A stretch of DNA of 64,000 bases from UBA7672 sp963784415 (GTDB lineage Bacteria > Pseudomonadota > Alphaproteobacteria > Caulobacterales > Hyphomonadaceae): NCBI GenBank assembly GCA_963784415.1, contig CAWARK010000013.1, positions 369,442-433,441 of the forward strand. The letters run 5' to 3'. The notes under the pieces are model-generated. The model did no database searches and was not told the DNA's origin. It worked only from the letters and a program-made list of their open reading frames with translations. Each line of letters starts with the position of its first letter. Within the stretch, counting starts at the first letter, position 1. Position numbers and translations under genes: made by a program. Positions 17,032 to 25,425 of the stretch are shown one piece after another.

Positions 17032-18471
17032 ATGTCAGCACCGGCGCGGTCTCGCCGCATGAATGTTTTGAAGCCAAACAGCACATGTTGGCGGACGGAA
17101 ACGTCGCACCGCGTGGCGTTTCTGATGGATAACGAGCCCTACTACACGGCGCTCCATGAGGCCCTTCTCGCGGCCGAACACTCAATACACATCCTCGGAT
17201 GGGCATTTGATCCCCGCACCCGTCTCGCTCCGGACGGGGCGGACGGGCCCGAAGATCCTGACGAGATCGGGCGAGTTCTAATCGAGCTTTGTCGCGCCCG
17301 GCCTGAGCTCCTGGTTCGAATTCTGGTCTGGAAATCGCCGTTCGGCGTCATGGGGCATCAGGGTCTGCGCGGACACCGCGCCAAGAGAGTATTCGCCAGG
17401 ACGCCGGTGATCTTTCGGGAGGCGGGTGACGTCCCGTTCGGGGCAAGCCACCATCAGAAGATGATCATTGTCGATGATCGGCTTGCGTTTTGTGGCGGAG
17501 GCGACATCGTCACGAACCGCTGGGACTCACAGTTGCATCGACATCTTGAGCAACGCCGCATTCTCCCCAGTCAGGGTAGCCACCTGGCGCGCCACGAGGT
17601 CATGATGTTGGTCGACGGGCCAGCCGCTGGGGCGCTCGGCAAGCTCTTTCGTGAGCGTTGGACCAACGCAACTGGGGAACCTCTAGCCGACGAGCAGACC
17701 GGATACGCGGGTCCATGGCCGCAATGCGCATCCGTGCAACTCGCAGGTGTTCAGGTGGGAATCGCCCGAACACAGCCGGCGTGGCGAGGACGGCCACTCG
17801 TCAAAGAGATCGCAGATTTGACCCTCGCGTGTATCGCGAACGCTCGTCAGACAATCTACCTTGAGAACCAGTACTTCACGTCCCGGCACGTGGCTGACGC
17901 CCTGGCCGAGCGTCTCCTAGAACCAGCAGGCCCGGAGGTTATCCTGGTTGTGAGCTGGTGCGCGCCGAGCTGGTTCGACCGCTTGACCATGGATTTCGCG
18001 CGCAATCCTCTGGTTCGGCGGCTTCGCGCGGAAGACCCGTTCGGACGGTTTCGCGCGCTGTCACCCAAGACCTCGGGTGGCGCGCCAATTCTTCTGCATT
18101 CCAAGGTCGGGATCTTTGATGATCGCATCGTGCGGATCGGATCGGCCAATTTGAACAACCGTTCCGAGGGATTCGACACCGAGTGTGACCTGGCGATTGA
18201 AGGGACCGCGGACGTTGAACGCCGAGCCATTGTCCGGTTCAGAGATCAGCTCTTGGGCCACTACCTTGCCGTCGACACCGCCCAGTTTGCTCACGTCAGA
18301 ACCATCACAGGCAGCGTCGTGAGGGCGATCGACGTGCTGAACGTCGAGGGCCGTCTGGCCCCTCTCCCCGTGGGACTTCCGTCCTTGTGGGAAGAGTTTG
18401 TCTCTGGCAGGGGCTTGGGTGACCCTGGGAGCGTAGCCGAGAGCTGGCGCTGGCGTGTGAGAGGGCAATGA
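17032..18471 (+). CDS. Phospholipase D / cardiolipin synthase-like protein
   Basis: 479 residues from the ATG at 17032, with GAGGGG ten bases upstream; an ATG at 17059 is an alternative. The two HKD motifs are present: H-H-Q-K-M-I-I-V-D-D (about residue 142) and L-H-S-K-V-G-I-F-D-D with S-A-N-L-N-N-R-S (about 355-375). Lines such as S-T-C-W-R and I-L-G-W-A-F-D-P-R-T-R are typical of the group acting on phosphatidyl groups, either as a phospholipase or as a cardiolipin synthase. No N-terminal membrane helices are present, unlike classic ClsA. It is followed 79 bases later by an EEP-family hydrolase, a pairing that recurs in proteobacteria. Confidence 0.85.
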   Translation: MSAPARSRRMNVLKPNSTCWRTETSHRVAFLMDNEPYYTALHEALLAAEHSIHILGWAFDPRTRLAPDGADGPEDPDEIGRVLIELCRARPELLVRILVWKSPFGVMGHQGLRGHRAKRVFARTPVIFREAGDVPFGASHHQKMIIVDDRLAFCGGGDIVTNRWDSQLHRHLEQRRILPSQGSHLARHEVMMLVDGPAAGALGKLFRERWTNATGEPLADEQTGYAGPWPQCASVQLAGVQVGIARTQPAWRGRPLVKEIADLTLACIANARQTIYLENQYFTSRHVADALAERLLEPAGPEVILVVSWCAPSWFDRLTMDFARNPLVRRLRAEDPFGRFRALSPKTSGGAPILLHSKVGIFDDRIVRIGSANLNNRSEGFDTECDLAIEGTADVERRAIVRFRDQLLGHYLAVDTAQFAHVRTITGSVVRAIDVLNVEGRLAPLPVGLPSLWEEFVSGRGLGDPGSVAESWRWRVRGQ

Positions 18472-18550
18472 ATGTGAAACCTGCCGGATTCTCATCTTCG
18501 CCAAGAGTGCAGAGGTCTGGCGCTTGCAGGTCGCAGGAACGTCCGGTCCG

Positions 18551-19273
18551 ATGAGGTTGCTTACGTGGAACATACAGGCGGGGATCGGAACCAGCCGATA
18601 TCGCGACTATTTTCTGCGCGCCCATCTCCAGCTGGTGCACGCGCCGTCCAAGACGGCGATCCTGCATAGCATCGCGGGCGAGATCGCGGCCTATGACCTA
18701 GTCTGCCTGCAGGAAGTCGATCTTGGAGGACGTCGTGCCAACTATCGCTCGCAAGTCGAGGATATAGCCGCTCTGTCCGGTCATGATCACGTCGCGGTTC
18801 AGGAGAATCGACGGATTCCGGGCGTCTCGAGGCACGGCAACGCGATACTCAGCCGCTGGCCAATGACGCAGGTGCGCGATCTCAAGCTTCCCGGCAAGAT
18901 AACCGGACGCGGTTGCCTCGTTGCGGAAGTTAAGGGGAAGCACGACCTGACCATTGCATGTCTTCACCTCAGCCTCGGTCGATCCGACCAGGTCCTTCAA
19001 CTGGCGGCCGTTGCGGAGGCCTTGCGGGGGGCTCGAGCCTGGGCCGCGATGGGAGACTTCAATTGCGTGGGGCATGGCGCGCCGCTTGAGGCCTTTTGCG
19101 AGATCTCCGGTGGACGCCTGCGACGTCCCGCGCCGCCGACTTTCCCGGCCTGGCGGCCTCGCTGGGACTACGATCACATCGTGACGGGCGGCGAGTTGTT
19201 GGTGACGCACTACCAGTGCGAGGCCGCGACTTTTTCTGATCACCTCGCAGTATCTGCGCGCGTAACGGTTTGA
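18551..19273 (+). CDS. Endonuclease/exonuclease/phosphatase (EEP) family hydrolase
   Basis: 240 residues. It has the EEP order: L-T-W-N-I-Q at residues 4-9, L-Q-E-V-D near 55, S-R-H-G-N-A-I-L-S-R near 95, I-A-C-L-H-L-S near 135, M-G-D-F-N-C near 170 and a final S-D-H-L-A-V. These supply the Mg ligands and the catalytic His/Asp pair. Members cleave phosphodiesters in DNA, lipids or small molecules; next to a phospholipase D, a lipid or headgroup substrate is plausible. An upstream in-frame start at 18524 would add nine residues and is less likely. Confidence 0.8.
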   Translation: MRLLTWNIQAGIGTSRYRDYFLRAHLQLVHAPSKTAILHSIAGEIAAYDLVCLQEVDLGGRRANYRSQVEDIAALSGHDHVAVQENRRIPGVSRHGNAILSRWPMTQVRDLKLPGKITGRGCLVAEVKGKHDLTIACLHLSLGRSDQVLQLAAVAEALRGARAWAAMGDFNCVGHGAPLEAFCEISGGRLRRPAPPTFPAWRPRWDYDHIVTGGELLVTHYQCEAATFSDHLAVSARVTV

Positions 19274-19304
19274 ACGGTCGGCTGAGCGGGTGTTGACAGG
19301 TTAA

Positions 19305-19390
19305 GTTCCGTGCACAGATTCCAGCGCCGCGCGCATGGCTGTGCTCAGGCAGCCGCCGCAGCCCAGACAGAATCCGCCCGTGCACGGAAC
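19305..19390. repeat. 11-bp perfect inverted repeat bracketing 64 bases
   Basis: GTTCCGTGCAC at 19305-19315 and GTGCACGGAAC at 19380-19390. The 64 bases between have no open frame of note. It could be a folded RNA, a decayed miniature transposable element or a site for a dimeric protein; sequence alone does not decide. Confidence 0.45.
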
Positions 19391-19524
19391 AGTCTCAGCG
19401 TCGGCCGACTGATCATGTGATGCTGAAAAGCGGGGACAACTGTAGGAAAGAAAAACGTCCGGCACGACCGACCCGGGAAGGTCGAGTCTTGCCTCGGAAA
19501 TCCGAACATTACGAACGTCTCGAA

Positions 19525-19575
19525 TTGGGCGAGGTCCCGCCTGATCAGCAGGGCAGAAGCGACCGGCAATTCACG
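19525..19575. repeat. Intergenic repeat family, partial copy F
   Basis: TTGGGCGAGGTCCCGCC, then CAGGGCAG and GACCGGCAATTCA, resembling the first half of copy C (21140) in the same order; the second half is missing. Confidence 0.45.
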
Positions 19576-19715
19576 CGCGACCCTGCCATTGGTAACATCA
19601 TCGGAAGGGCGCGAAGTTGGGGCCCAAAACGGACATTCGATTGGTGGGAAAAGTGCGCCATCGAACAGAGGCACCAGACAACTTGCTCGAAGTGCCGGCG
19701 GTTGCTCGTGCGAGT

Positions 19716-20477
19716 TCACGCCCTTGCGAGTTCACGAACGGCATCCGCCACGGCTCGGAAGTCTTTATGCACGATGGTAATATGGCTGCTCGCAACCTTC
19801 GCGCTGATCCTGACGTTCGGGTTGCGGGCGAGGATCGGATCGAGCACGGTCCGCCCTTGATCCATCTCTCCTCCCTTGGTCCCGAGGCTGTCGCCCGTGG
19901 CGAGGACGAACCGCACCGGGCAGGTCAGGCGTTCGAGGATCGGCGCGCTGGCGTCGCCGATTTCGTTGGCTTCGATAACGACCTCGGCGTGCTCGTCAGA
20001 GGTCATGCGCGCGGCCATGCCGAATGGGCGCGCCAGCGGCAGCAGCATCCGCATTCCGCGGAACTCCTTACGGATCCGCCCCCGGCCAGCCTCGCCGGTT
20101 AGACCAGTCGGAAAAGCGTCCACGGTCACAACCCCTAGAACCCGATTCGGATTTCGGTCGGCCCAATGCCACGCTAGTATCCCCCCATAGGACCAGCCCA
20201 CCAACAGCGGCCGGTCAATGCCCCTCGCCGCTAGGACGGCGTCTAAATCCCGCACCATCGCCTCGAACGAATAGTCCGCCGAGCGCTTGGACTTGCCGCG
20301 GGCGCGCTCGTCATAGGAAATGTGCCTGAAGTCGCCGCCGAGATCGGCGATCACACGTCTCCAGTGCGACTGGCCGGCGAATGCGCCATTGAGGTAGACC
20401 ACAGGAAGGCCCACGCCTCCCGTGTCCCGGACAAACAGTTCGGTGTCGTCGATAGGCATGCGCAGCGCGTGAGTCAT
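19716..20477 (-). CDS. Alpha/beta hydrolase
   Basis: 253 residues from the ATG at 20477; a TTG two codons earlier and an ATG at 20459 are alternatives. It shows the hydrolase fold: V-V-Y-L-N-G-A-F-A-G-Q-S-H-W as oxyanion loop, V-G-W-S-Y-G-G nucleophile elbow with Ser near residue 97, acid near S-D-E-H, and the last-strand S-S-H-I-T-I-V with catalytic His. Substrate unknown; esterase or lactonase is possible. It is divergent from a TetR regulator across a palindrome, so it is likely induced when that repressor binds a ligand. Confidence 0.8.
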   Translation of the reverse strand: MTHALRMPIDDTELFVRDTGGVGLPVVYLNGAFAGQSHWRRVIADLGGDFRHISYDERARGKSKRSADYSFEAMVRDLDAVLAARGIDRPLLVGWSYGGILAWHWADRNPNRVLGVVTVDAFPTGLTGEAGRGRIRKEFRGMRMLLPLARPFGMAARMTSDEHAEVVIEANEIGDASAPILERLTCPVRFVLATGDSLGTKGGEMDQGRTVLDPILARNPNVRISAKVASSHITIVHKDFRAVADAVRELARA

Positions 20478-20485
20478 TCGCAAAT

Positions 20486-20505
20486 AATAGTACGTGCGTA
20501 CTATT
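20486..20505. promoter_or_regulatory. TetR operator, AATAGTAC-N4-GTACTATT
   Basis: Two perfect eight-base arms (20486-20493 and 20498-20505) separated by GTGC. The site sits nine bases before the hydrolase start and 23 bases before the TetR start, so a bound dimer would block both promoters. This is the classic arrangement of an autoregulated TetR pair. Confidence 0.75.
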
Positions 20506-20527
20506 TAGCAAGATGGTATGTTGCCGT

Positions 20528-21094
20528 ATGCCGCGTCTCTCTGAACAGAACCTCGAAGACCGCCGCGGTGTGGTGATCGAAGGCGCGCGCGGCGCCTTCG
20601 CCAAATGGGGCTATCATGCCTGCACAGTGCGCCGGCTCGAAGAAGAACTGGGGCAGTCGCGCGGGGCGATCTTCAACTGGTTTCCCGACAAGTGGCGTCT
20701 CTTCCTTGCCGTCACCGAGATTGATCAGCGACGCATTGCGGAAGCTCTCACCGATCCGAATCTGAAACTCATCGACTGGATCGCAACGCTGGAAGTGCCT
20801 TACGCGCAGGCCTATTCGGAGGCGCTCGGACTCGTAGCTCAAGACCCGCAGAAGAAACGTGAATGGGACAAGCGCTCTCCGGGGCTCTTCGAACCTGTCT
20901 ACAAGGCTACGGAGGAACGTCAGCGCCGGGGTGAGCTTCGCGATGACGTGTCGCCGCGCGCGCTTATTCAATTTCTGCTTACGCTCGTTGACGGGCTAAC
21001 CCTTCGTCGCTCGCTTGGTTACGAACCCTCGATCAAGGATGTGCGCCTTCTTCGTGGCTTGGCCCTCGATGCAATTTCGCCCCGCGGGCGCTAG
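20528..21094 (+). CDS. TetR-family transcriptional regulator
   Basis: 188 residues; the ATG at 20528 is preferred over that at 20513 because family members begin near the first helix (N-L-E-D-R-R-G-V-V-I-E-G-A). The HTH is F-A-K-W-G-Y-H-A-C-T-V-R-R-L-E-E-E-L-G then R-G-A-I-F-N-W-F-P-D-K. The ligand domain is entirely helical. It faces the alpha/beta hydrolase across a palindromic operator and probably represses it and itself. Confidence 0.85.
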   Translation: MPRLSEQNLEDRRGVVIEGARGAFAKWGYHACTVRRLEEELGQSRGAIFNWFPDKWRLFLAVTEIDQRRIAEALTDPNLKLIDWIATLEVPYAQAYSEALGLVAQDPQKKREWDKRSPGLFEPVYKATEERQRRGELRDDVSPRALIQFLLTLVDGLTLRRSLGYEPSIKDVRLLRGLALDAISPRGR

Positions 21095-21446
21095 CAGAGC
21101 ATCACACGAAACTCTTCGGACCGCATGCATCGACCGCTGTTGGGCGAGGTCCTGCCGCATGCGCCAGGGCAGGACCACTGGCCGGAATGTATCGACTCTG
21201 CCGGATCGCCATATTCTGTATTCGGCGGCACCGGGGCCCGAAGCGGTCACTCGCCAACTCCTTGTACTCGCCTACACGGCGATGCGTCGGGAGCAGGCGC
21301 ATGTGTGCCGATACTCATGCTAGCGTGTAGCCTTATGATAGTGCCACGATTCTGACCGTCCCACGCAGCGTTCGGTCGCGAGCACCGCGGCAAGGGGTGT
21401 TGGCCCGCAGTCCGAAACAAAGCTGGCGCCCAACGGAGGAAAAGCC
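21095..21446. other. Intergenic stretch holding repeat copy C
   Basis: 352 bases between the TetR gene and the AraC-type regulator. Apart from the repeat at 21140-21254 I see only the regulator's ribosome-binding site (CGGAGGA at 21434-21440). Confidence 0.4.
21140..21254. repeat. Intergenic repeat family, copy C
   Basis: It starts TTGGGCGAGG, has GGCCGGAATGTATCGACTC, GCCGGATCGCCATATTC and TATTCGGCGGCACCGGGGCC, closing with GCGGTCACTCGCC. It is the best preserved member together with copy B. Confidence 0.7.
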
Positions 21447-22442
21447 GTGCTCATCACGATCTTTGCGCCCGCCAACGTGCACCTGATCGAAATCGCCGGC
21501 ATACGCGACGCGCTTTTCGAAGCAAACTGCAAGATACAATCCGAAGCGTATCGGGTCCGTCTGGTGACCGAGCACGGAACACCGCTGGAGAGCGCATCGG
21601 GCGTCAAATACATTCCCGATGCGAGTATGCGGGAAGCGCGTGAGCCCTCCGACACGCTGATTGTCGCCGGACCCCATGGAGTGCCCGAGAGCGTCGGCGA
21701 AGACGTTTCGTGCTGGCTACGAGAGCAGGCGATGCAGTCCCGACGGTACGGGTCGACCTGTACCGGCGCCTTCCTGTTGGCGCGCGCGGGGCTGTTGTCA
21801 GGACGTCGTGTTACAACCCACTGGCAGTATGCCGAACGACTTGCAGCCGACCACACAGATGTGCAGGTCGACCCCGACCGCATTTTTGTTCGGGACGGAC
21901 CAGTGTTCAGCTCGGCAGGAGTGACGGCTGCGATCGATCTCACCTTTTCGCTGATCGAGGAGGATCATGGAAACGCTCTCGCCCTGTGGGTGGCGCGGAG
22001 GCTTGTCGTCTTTCTGAAGCGACCCGGCGGACAGTCACAGTTCAGCGCGACGCTGACCGCGCAGACTACAACTACCAGCCCCATCGACAGGATTCGATTG
22101 CACATCCTCGAAAATCCGCGCGCTGACCTTGATCTCCCATCGCTTGCAGAGGTGGGAGGCGTAAGTCCACGTCACCTATCGCGGCTATTCCAGGCCGAGT
22201 TGGGAATGAGCCCGGCCGCTTATGTCGAATTGACCCGGATCGATATCGCGCGCCGCTTGCTCGAAGACAGCGCATCGTCGATCAAGACAATTGCTTACGC
22301 GGCCGGCTTTGGCTCAACGGCGACGCTCAGACGAGCGTTCCTGCGCAGCCTTCACGTCGCGCCGCAGGACTATCGTCTTCGCTTTCAGTCAACGAATTCC
22401 GATGAAGCGAGCGACGACGAACCTGATGCAATTTTGTCCTGA
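21447..22442 (+). CDS. GlxA-family regulator (DJ-1/PfpI domain plus AraC HTH)
   Basis: 331 residues, starting at a GTG with CGGAGGA six bases away. Residues 1-185 are a DJ-1/PfpI-like domain with the nucleophile-elbow motif S-T-C-T-G-A-F-L-L-A-R-A-G near residue 105; in GlxA regulators this domain senses ligands and is not catalytic. Residues 215-320 hold two AraC helix-turn-helix motifs (L-A-E-V-G-G-V-S-P-R-H-L-S-R-L-F and I-A-Y-A-A-G-F-G-S-T-A-T-L-R-R-A-F). The acidic tail is unusual. No obvious target gene is adjacent. Confidence 0.85.
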   Translation: MLITIFAPANVHLIEIAGIRDALFEANCKIQSEAYRVRLVTEHGTPLESASGVKYIPDASMREAREPSDTLIVAGPHGVPESVGEDVSCWLREQAMQSRRYGSTCTGAFLLARAGLLSGRRVTTHWQYAERLAADHTDVQVDPDRIFVRDGPVFSSAGVTAAIDLTFSLIEEDHGNALALWVARRLVVFLKRPGGQSQFSATLTAQTTTTSPIDRIRLHILENPRADLDLPSLAEVGGVSPRHLSRLFQAELGMSPAAYVELTRIDIARRLLEDSASSIKTIAYAAGFGSTATLRRAFLRSLHVAPQDYRLRFQSTNSDEASDDEPDAILS

Positions 22443-22682
22443 ACTGTCGCCTGGTTGAAGTTGAAGCAACGGCGTCGGCGCGGCACTCTCGCGACCGGAG
22501 GCCATTTCATGCGAGTTGCTGCTGCGCGGCCCGACAGCGAATTGACAAGAGTGCCAGGTGCTTCGCCAGAGGTCGGAATTCAGTGCTTTGGAGGTCCCCA
22601 CCCCGGTGTCACGCTTCGTCGCGAGGCCCAAACGGACTGCACGGAAGCGGACGTCTCCAGCCAATAATCGGTGATCACGATC

Positions 22683-23897
22683 ATGGACGGACCAGCACCT
22701 CTTGCAACGCCGCGGCCCGAGAATACGGCTGATCGCATCCGGCAGTTGGCCAATGGGCGTGGCGCCCTGGATGTGGCGCAGTTTCAGTTCGTCGGGCTGG
22801 AGGATATCTGTTCGGCGTACGGCGAGCGCTGGCCCCAACAGAAGGCGCGCATACAGGAAACCGCGGCAGAATATCTGCGCAGCCGCATGGACACTTCGGA
22901 TCTGCTGATCAGTGCCGGTGGTGGATTCGTTATCGTGTTCGGGTCTGCGAGCGGCGCCGAGGCGGAGGTGGTTGCGGGACAGCTCTCGCACGGACTCAAC
23001 GAGTTTTTTCTTGGCAAGGCCGAACACGCGTCCTCGCCACAGTTCGTCGCCTCCGTCCATTCACTACCGGTAAAGGCGCTGGCAAGTTGTCTTGGCAGCG
23101 CTGCAATCGTGGCATACCAAGCGGCGCCCGCGGCCGCCGAGCCGTCCGGCCTTATCGACATTGAATGGCGCTATCAGCCGGTGTGGGACGTCCGGAGCCA
23201 GATACTGTCGAACTGGTGTGTCGCGCCCCACTGGAAAAAAAGCCAGACGCGGGTTCCTGGCTATCAATTCGAAAGCGTCCCGACACACGCAAGGCAGTTC
23301 GCCCCGATCGACGAATCCAGCATCTGTCTTTCCGAACAAGCGATCAAGGAACTGCTCTCGCAGGAAAAGCAGGCGCTGATCGGCATATCTGTTCACGCCT
23401 GCACTCTGACCAACACGATCGCGCGGGATCGTATCGTGTCGCTTCTCGACCGGCTGGACCCGGAGCTTAGCCGCTACCGAGTTATAAAGATCGCCGGTGT
23501 CGCGCCGGGCTTCCCACGGCTCTACCTCAACGAGATCGTGCGGATCCTGAAAAAGCGAGTCGGCCATGTCGTCATCGGGGCGGCTTGGGACGAACCCGAC
23601 ATGGCAGGATTGCTTCAGGCCGGTCCCGCCGCCGTGGCCGTCACGCTGCCGGCATCGGTCATCGGCCCTGCGGCGAGCGTTCCGTTCCAGACCCTCATGC
23701 TCAAGCTCGGCAAAGACGTCCAACGCGCCCACGCAGCCAATATGCGCTTCTTGGTTGAAGGCGATATCACGTGTGCAATCGCGGTAAAACTTTGCACCGC
23801 CGGCATCGACAACATCTCCTCGCCACGCATCTGGCCGGCAACAGGCACACCCGATGCGATGCTGAGATGGCCCTCCGCGCGCCTGCTGGCCGCCTGA
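22683..23897 (+). CDS. Degenerate GGDEF/EAL-like protein (tentative)
   Basis: 404 residues from the ATG at 22683 (a GTG at 22671 is also open; no clear ribosome-binding site). Residues 25-130 look like a cyclase-type fold: I-Q-E-T-A-A-E-Y-L-R, then S-D-L-L-I-S-A-G-G-G-F-V-I-V-F where active enzymes have the GGDEF hairpin. Residues 180-350 resemble an EAL barrel (R-V-P-G-Y-Q-F, then L-S-R-Y-R-V-I-K-I, then V-I-G-A-A-W-D-E-P-D) without the E-A-L or metal-binding residues. If so, it binds rather than makes or degrades c-di-GMP. The family call rests on pattern only; it could be an unrelated barrel protein. Located after the GlxA regulator. Confidence 0.4.
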   Translation: MDGPAPLATPRPENTADRIRQLANGRGALDVAQFQFVGLEDICSAYGERWPQQKARIQETAAEYLRSRMDTSDLLISAGGGFVIVFGSASGAEAEVVAGQLSHGLNEFFLGKAEHASSPQFVASVHSLPVKALASCLGSAAIVAYQAAPAAAEPSGLIDIEWRYQPVWDVRSQILSNWCVAPHWKKSQTRVPGYQFESVPTHARQFAPIDESSICLSEQAIKELLSQEKQALIGISVHACTLTNTIARDRIVSLLDRLDPELSRYRVIKIAGVAPGFPRLYLNEIVRILKKRVGHVVIGAAWDEPDMAGLLQAGPAAVAVTLPASVIGPAASVPFQTLMLKLGKDVQRAHAANMRFLVEGDITCAIAVKLCTAGIDNISSPRIWPATGTPDAMLRWPSARLLAA

Positions 23898-24694
23898 TCG
23901 CCTAAGTCATATGCGCAAAGCAGCGAATGGCTGTTTGTGGGCGATCTCCAGCCGAAGCGCGGCATCATCGTCGAATGACCAAAATCGATCGACTCAGCCG
24001 TAAGGCCACAATTCGGGTCACGGCGGCACAGCGGGGCCCATTTGCGACCTTCGCGAAGAGCAACTAATATTGGAGTTTCTCCTGTCGCCGAAATGCTACC
24101 AAGGTCCGCGATGCCTCCCTCAGACATGAACCTCCGGGCATGGTGGCCAGTCGATTGGTCGAGTTGCGGACAACCCGCAGCGTCTACACTCGCGCCGGCC
24201 TTCACTGCCTCTTCTGCCGTATGGTAGACTGCGAGGCCTCCCTTTACGTTGTTGTAGAAGGGATCGTCTCGCAGTCCCGCGAACATCCGGAACCGATGTT
24301 TTTTTGACTCAAGGCCGTTCGGGTTGCCTGCGTCACCGTGCGCTGCGTCCACGCCACCAATTGTGCAGTCCGCCAACGCCACCTCTGGAAAGCGGCATAC
24401 AATTGACGTCCTCGCGGTCGTCCGACCGAACCCTTTGCCGCTATCAATATGAAAGACGTAGCTCAGCCGATCCGAGAACGTGTGGCCAACGACGGTCATG
24501 ACCAGGTTCAGATGGCGCCCATCGGGAGCGGTCCAAGCATAGACATCGGCAATGTCGGCCTGCGGATTGGCTGCCATTGTGAGCGAGTCGAAATGGTCGG
24601 ACGCTTCTGCAGCACCGGGCAATAGCGCCAACGCAACGGCCGCGACTGCGGCGCTTATCAGCCCCCCCGAAGGAAACCTTCTTAGCAATAACAT
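23615..24694 (-). CDS. DUF4331-family protein with a disrupted C-terminus
   Basis: The ATG at 24694 opens a signal peptide (M-L-L-L-R-R-F ... A-A-E-A) and a DUF4331 domain: S-D-H-F-D-S, A-D-I-A-D-V-Y-A-W, L-N-L-V-M-T-V-V-G-H-T-F and Y-V-F-H-I-D-S-G-K. Similarity fades near 24150, after A-A-G-C-P-Q-L-D. About 35 codons further the frame enters the intergenic repeat (copy D, 24054-23937) and then runs antisense through the gene ending at 23897 until a stop at 23615. Intact relatives end about 60 residues after the A-A-G-C-P point. I infer that the true end was lost, with the tail being chance read-through. It is divergent from the DUF4142 and cupredoxin genes it usually accompanies. Confidence 0.5.
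   Translation of the reverse strand: MLLLRRFPSGGLISAAVAAVALALLPGAAEASDHFDSLTMAANPQADIADVYAWTAPDGRHLNLVMTVVGHTFSDRLSYVFHIDSGKGFGRTTARTSIVCRFPEVALADCTIGGVDAAHGDAGNPNGLESKKHRFRMFAGLRDDPFYNNVKGGLAVYHTAEEAVKAGASVDAAGCPQLDQSTGHHARRFMSEGGIADLGSISATGETPILVALREGRKWAPLCRRDPNCGLTAESIDFGHSTMMPRFGWRSPTNSHSLLCAYDLGDQAASRRAEGHLSIASGVPVAGQMRGEEMLSMPAVQSFTAIAHVISPSTKKRILAAWARWTSLPSLSMRVWNGTLAAGPMTDAGSVTATAAGPA
23937..24054. repeat. Intergenic repeat family, copy D
   Basis: TGTGGGCGATCTCCAGCCG, CGTCGAATGACCAAAATCGA and CGACTCAGCCG, then CGGCGGCACAGCGGGGCCC and CGACCTTCGCG. Blocks are in the same order as copies A-C. Its right end coincides with the point where the DUF4331 gene stops looking like its family. 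Confidence 0.65.
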
Positions 24695-24896
24695 CGCCCT
24701 TGCTCCCGCCGGCGGGCGCTTCGGGAACTCGCGCCTCACACCGACAACCTGGAAGTAGGCTCGGGGGCTGGCGCGGGCCATTGCACGAAAGTATCGCCGA
24801 TATATTCGTCGCACGGAGGCGATACGTTCGTTCAATAGCCATATCCATCAGGCCAACCATCTCCAGGCGTCGGTAGTGAAGCGATGGAGAAATACG

Positions 24897-25415
24897 ATGC
24901 TGAGAGCTCTGGTTGCGGTGACTGTTGTCGCCTTGTGCGTTTCTGGGGTCGAGGCTCAGAGCGCCAAGCTCAACGACGCGCAGGTTTCCCACGTCGCCTA
25001 CACGGCGGGCGACATCGACGTCATCGCTGGCAAGCAGGCAATCGCGAAATCGAAGAACAAGGAGGTTGTCGCTTTCGCGCAAGAAATGGTGCGCGATCAC
25101 AACGCGGTGGACAAGCAAGCGTTGGCGCTGTGCAGGAAACTTGGCGTCACGCCACAGGACAATGCGATCAGTCAGGAGCTTTCGAAGGATGCTGCCGCCA
25201 AACTTTCCGAATACGGCAAGCTGAAGGGAGCAGCGTTCGACAAGGCTTATGTCGCGAACGAGGTCGCCTACCACAAAGCGGTGCTTGCTGCGATTTCCGG
25301 CACGCTGATCCCGAACGCAGAGAACACAGAGTTGAAGTCGCTGCTGCAAAGTGGCTTCAAGCTTTTCACCGAGCATGAAGCGCACGCCGAGCATCTGGCT
25401 GCCTCTTTGAAATAG
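24897..25415 (+). CDS. DUF4142 exported helical protein
   Basis: 172 residues from the ATG at 24897, with GGAGA seven bases upstream. Signal peptide M-L-R-A-L-V-A-V-T-V-V-A-L-C-V-S-G-V-E-A. The mature part is a four-helix ferritin-like bundle: F-A-Q-E-M-V-R-D-H-N-A-V-D-K-Q-A, F-D-K-A-Y-V-A-N-E-V-A-Y-H-K-A-V and F-T-E-H-E-A-H-A-E-H-L, whose Glu/His residues could bind metal. DUF4142 proteins are periplasmic and stress-linked. It is followed ten bases later by a cupredoxin, so a shared copper or redox role is likely. Confidence 0.75.
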   Translation: MLRALVAVTVVALCVSGVEAQSAKLNDAQVSHVAYTAGDIDVIAGKQAIAKSKNKEVVAFAQEMVRDHNAVDKQALALCRKLGVTPQDNAISQELSKDAAAKLSEYGKLKGAAFDKAYVANEVAYHKAVLAAISGTLIPNAENTELKSLLQSGFKLFTEHEAHAEHLAASLK

Positions 25416-25425
25416 CGGGGCGTCG

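Larger units (their letters stand above)
19274..19715. other. Non-coding stretch with inverted repeat and partial repeat copy
   Basis: No gene seen in 442 bases between two converging genes. It holds the long inverted repeat at 19305-19390 and a partial copy of the dispersed repeat at 19525, and is otherwise featureless. The short open frames across it lack ribosome-binding sites and protein-like composition. Confidence 0.45.

Noticed and set aside
23909..23920. CATATGCGCAA as another sulfide-regulon site
   Set aside because: It lies downstream of a stop codon, has no inverted partner and is not in front of a gene.
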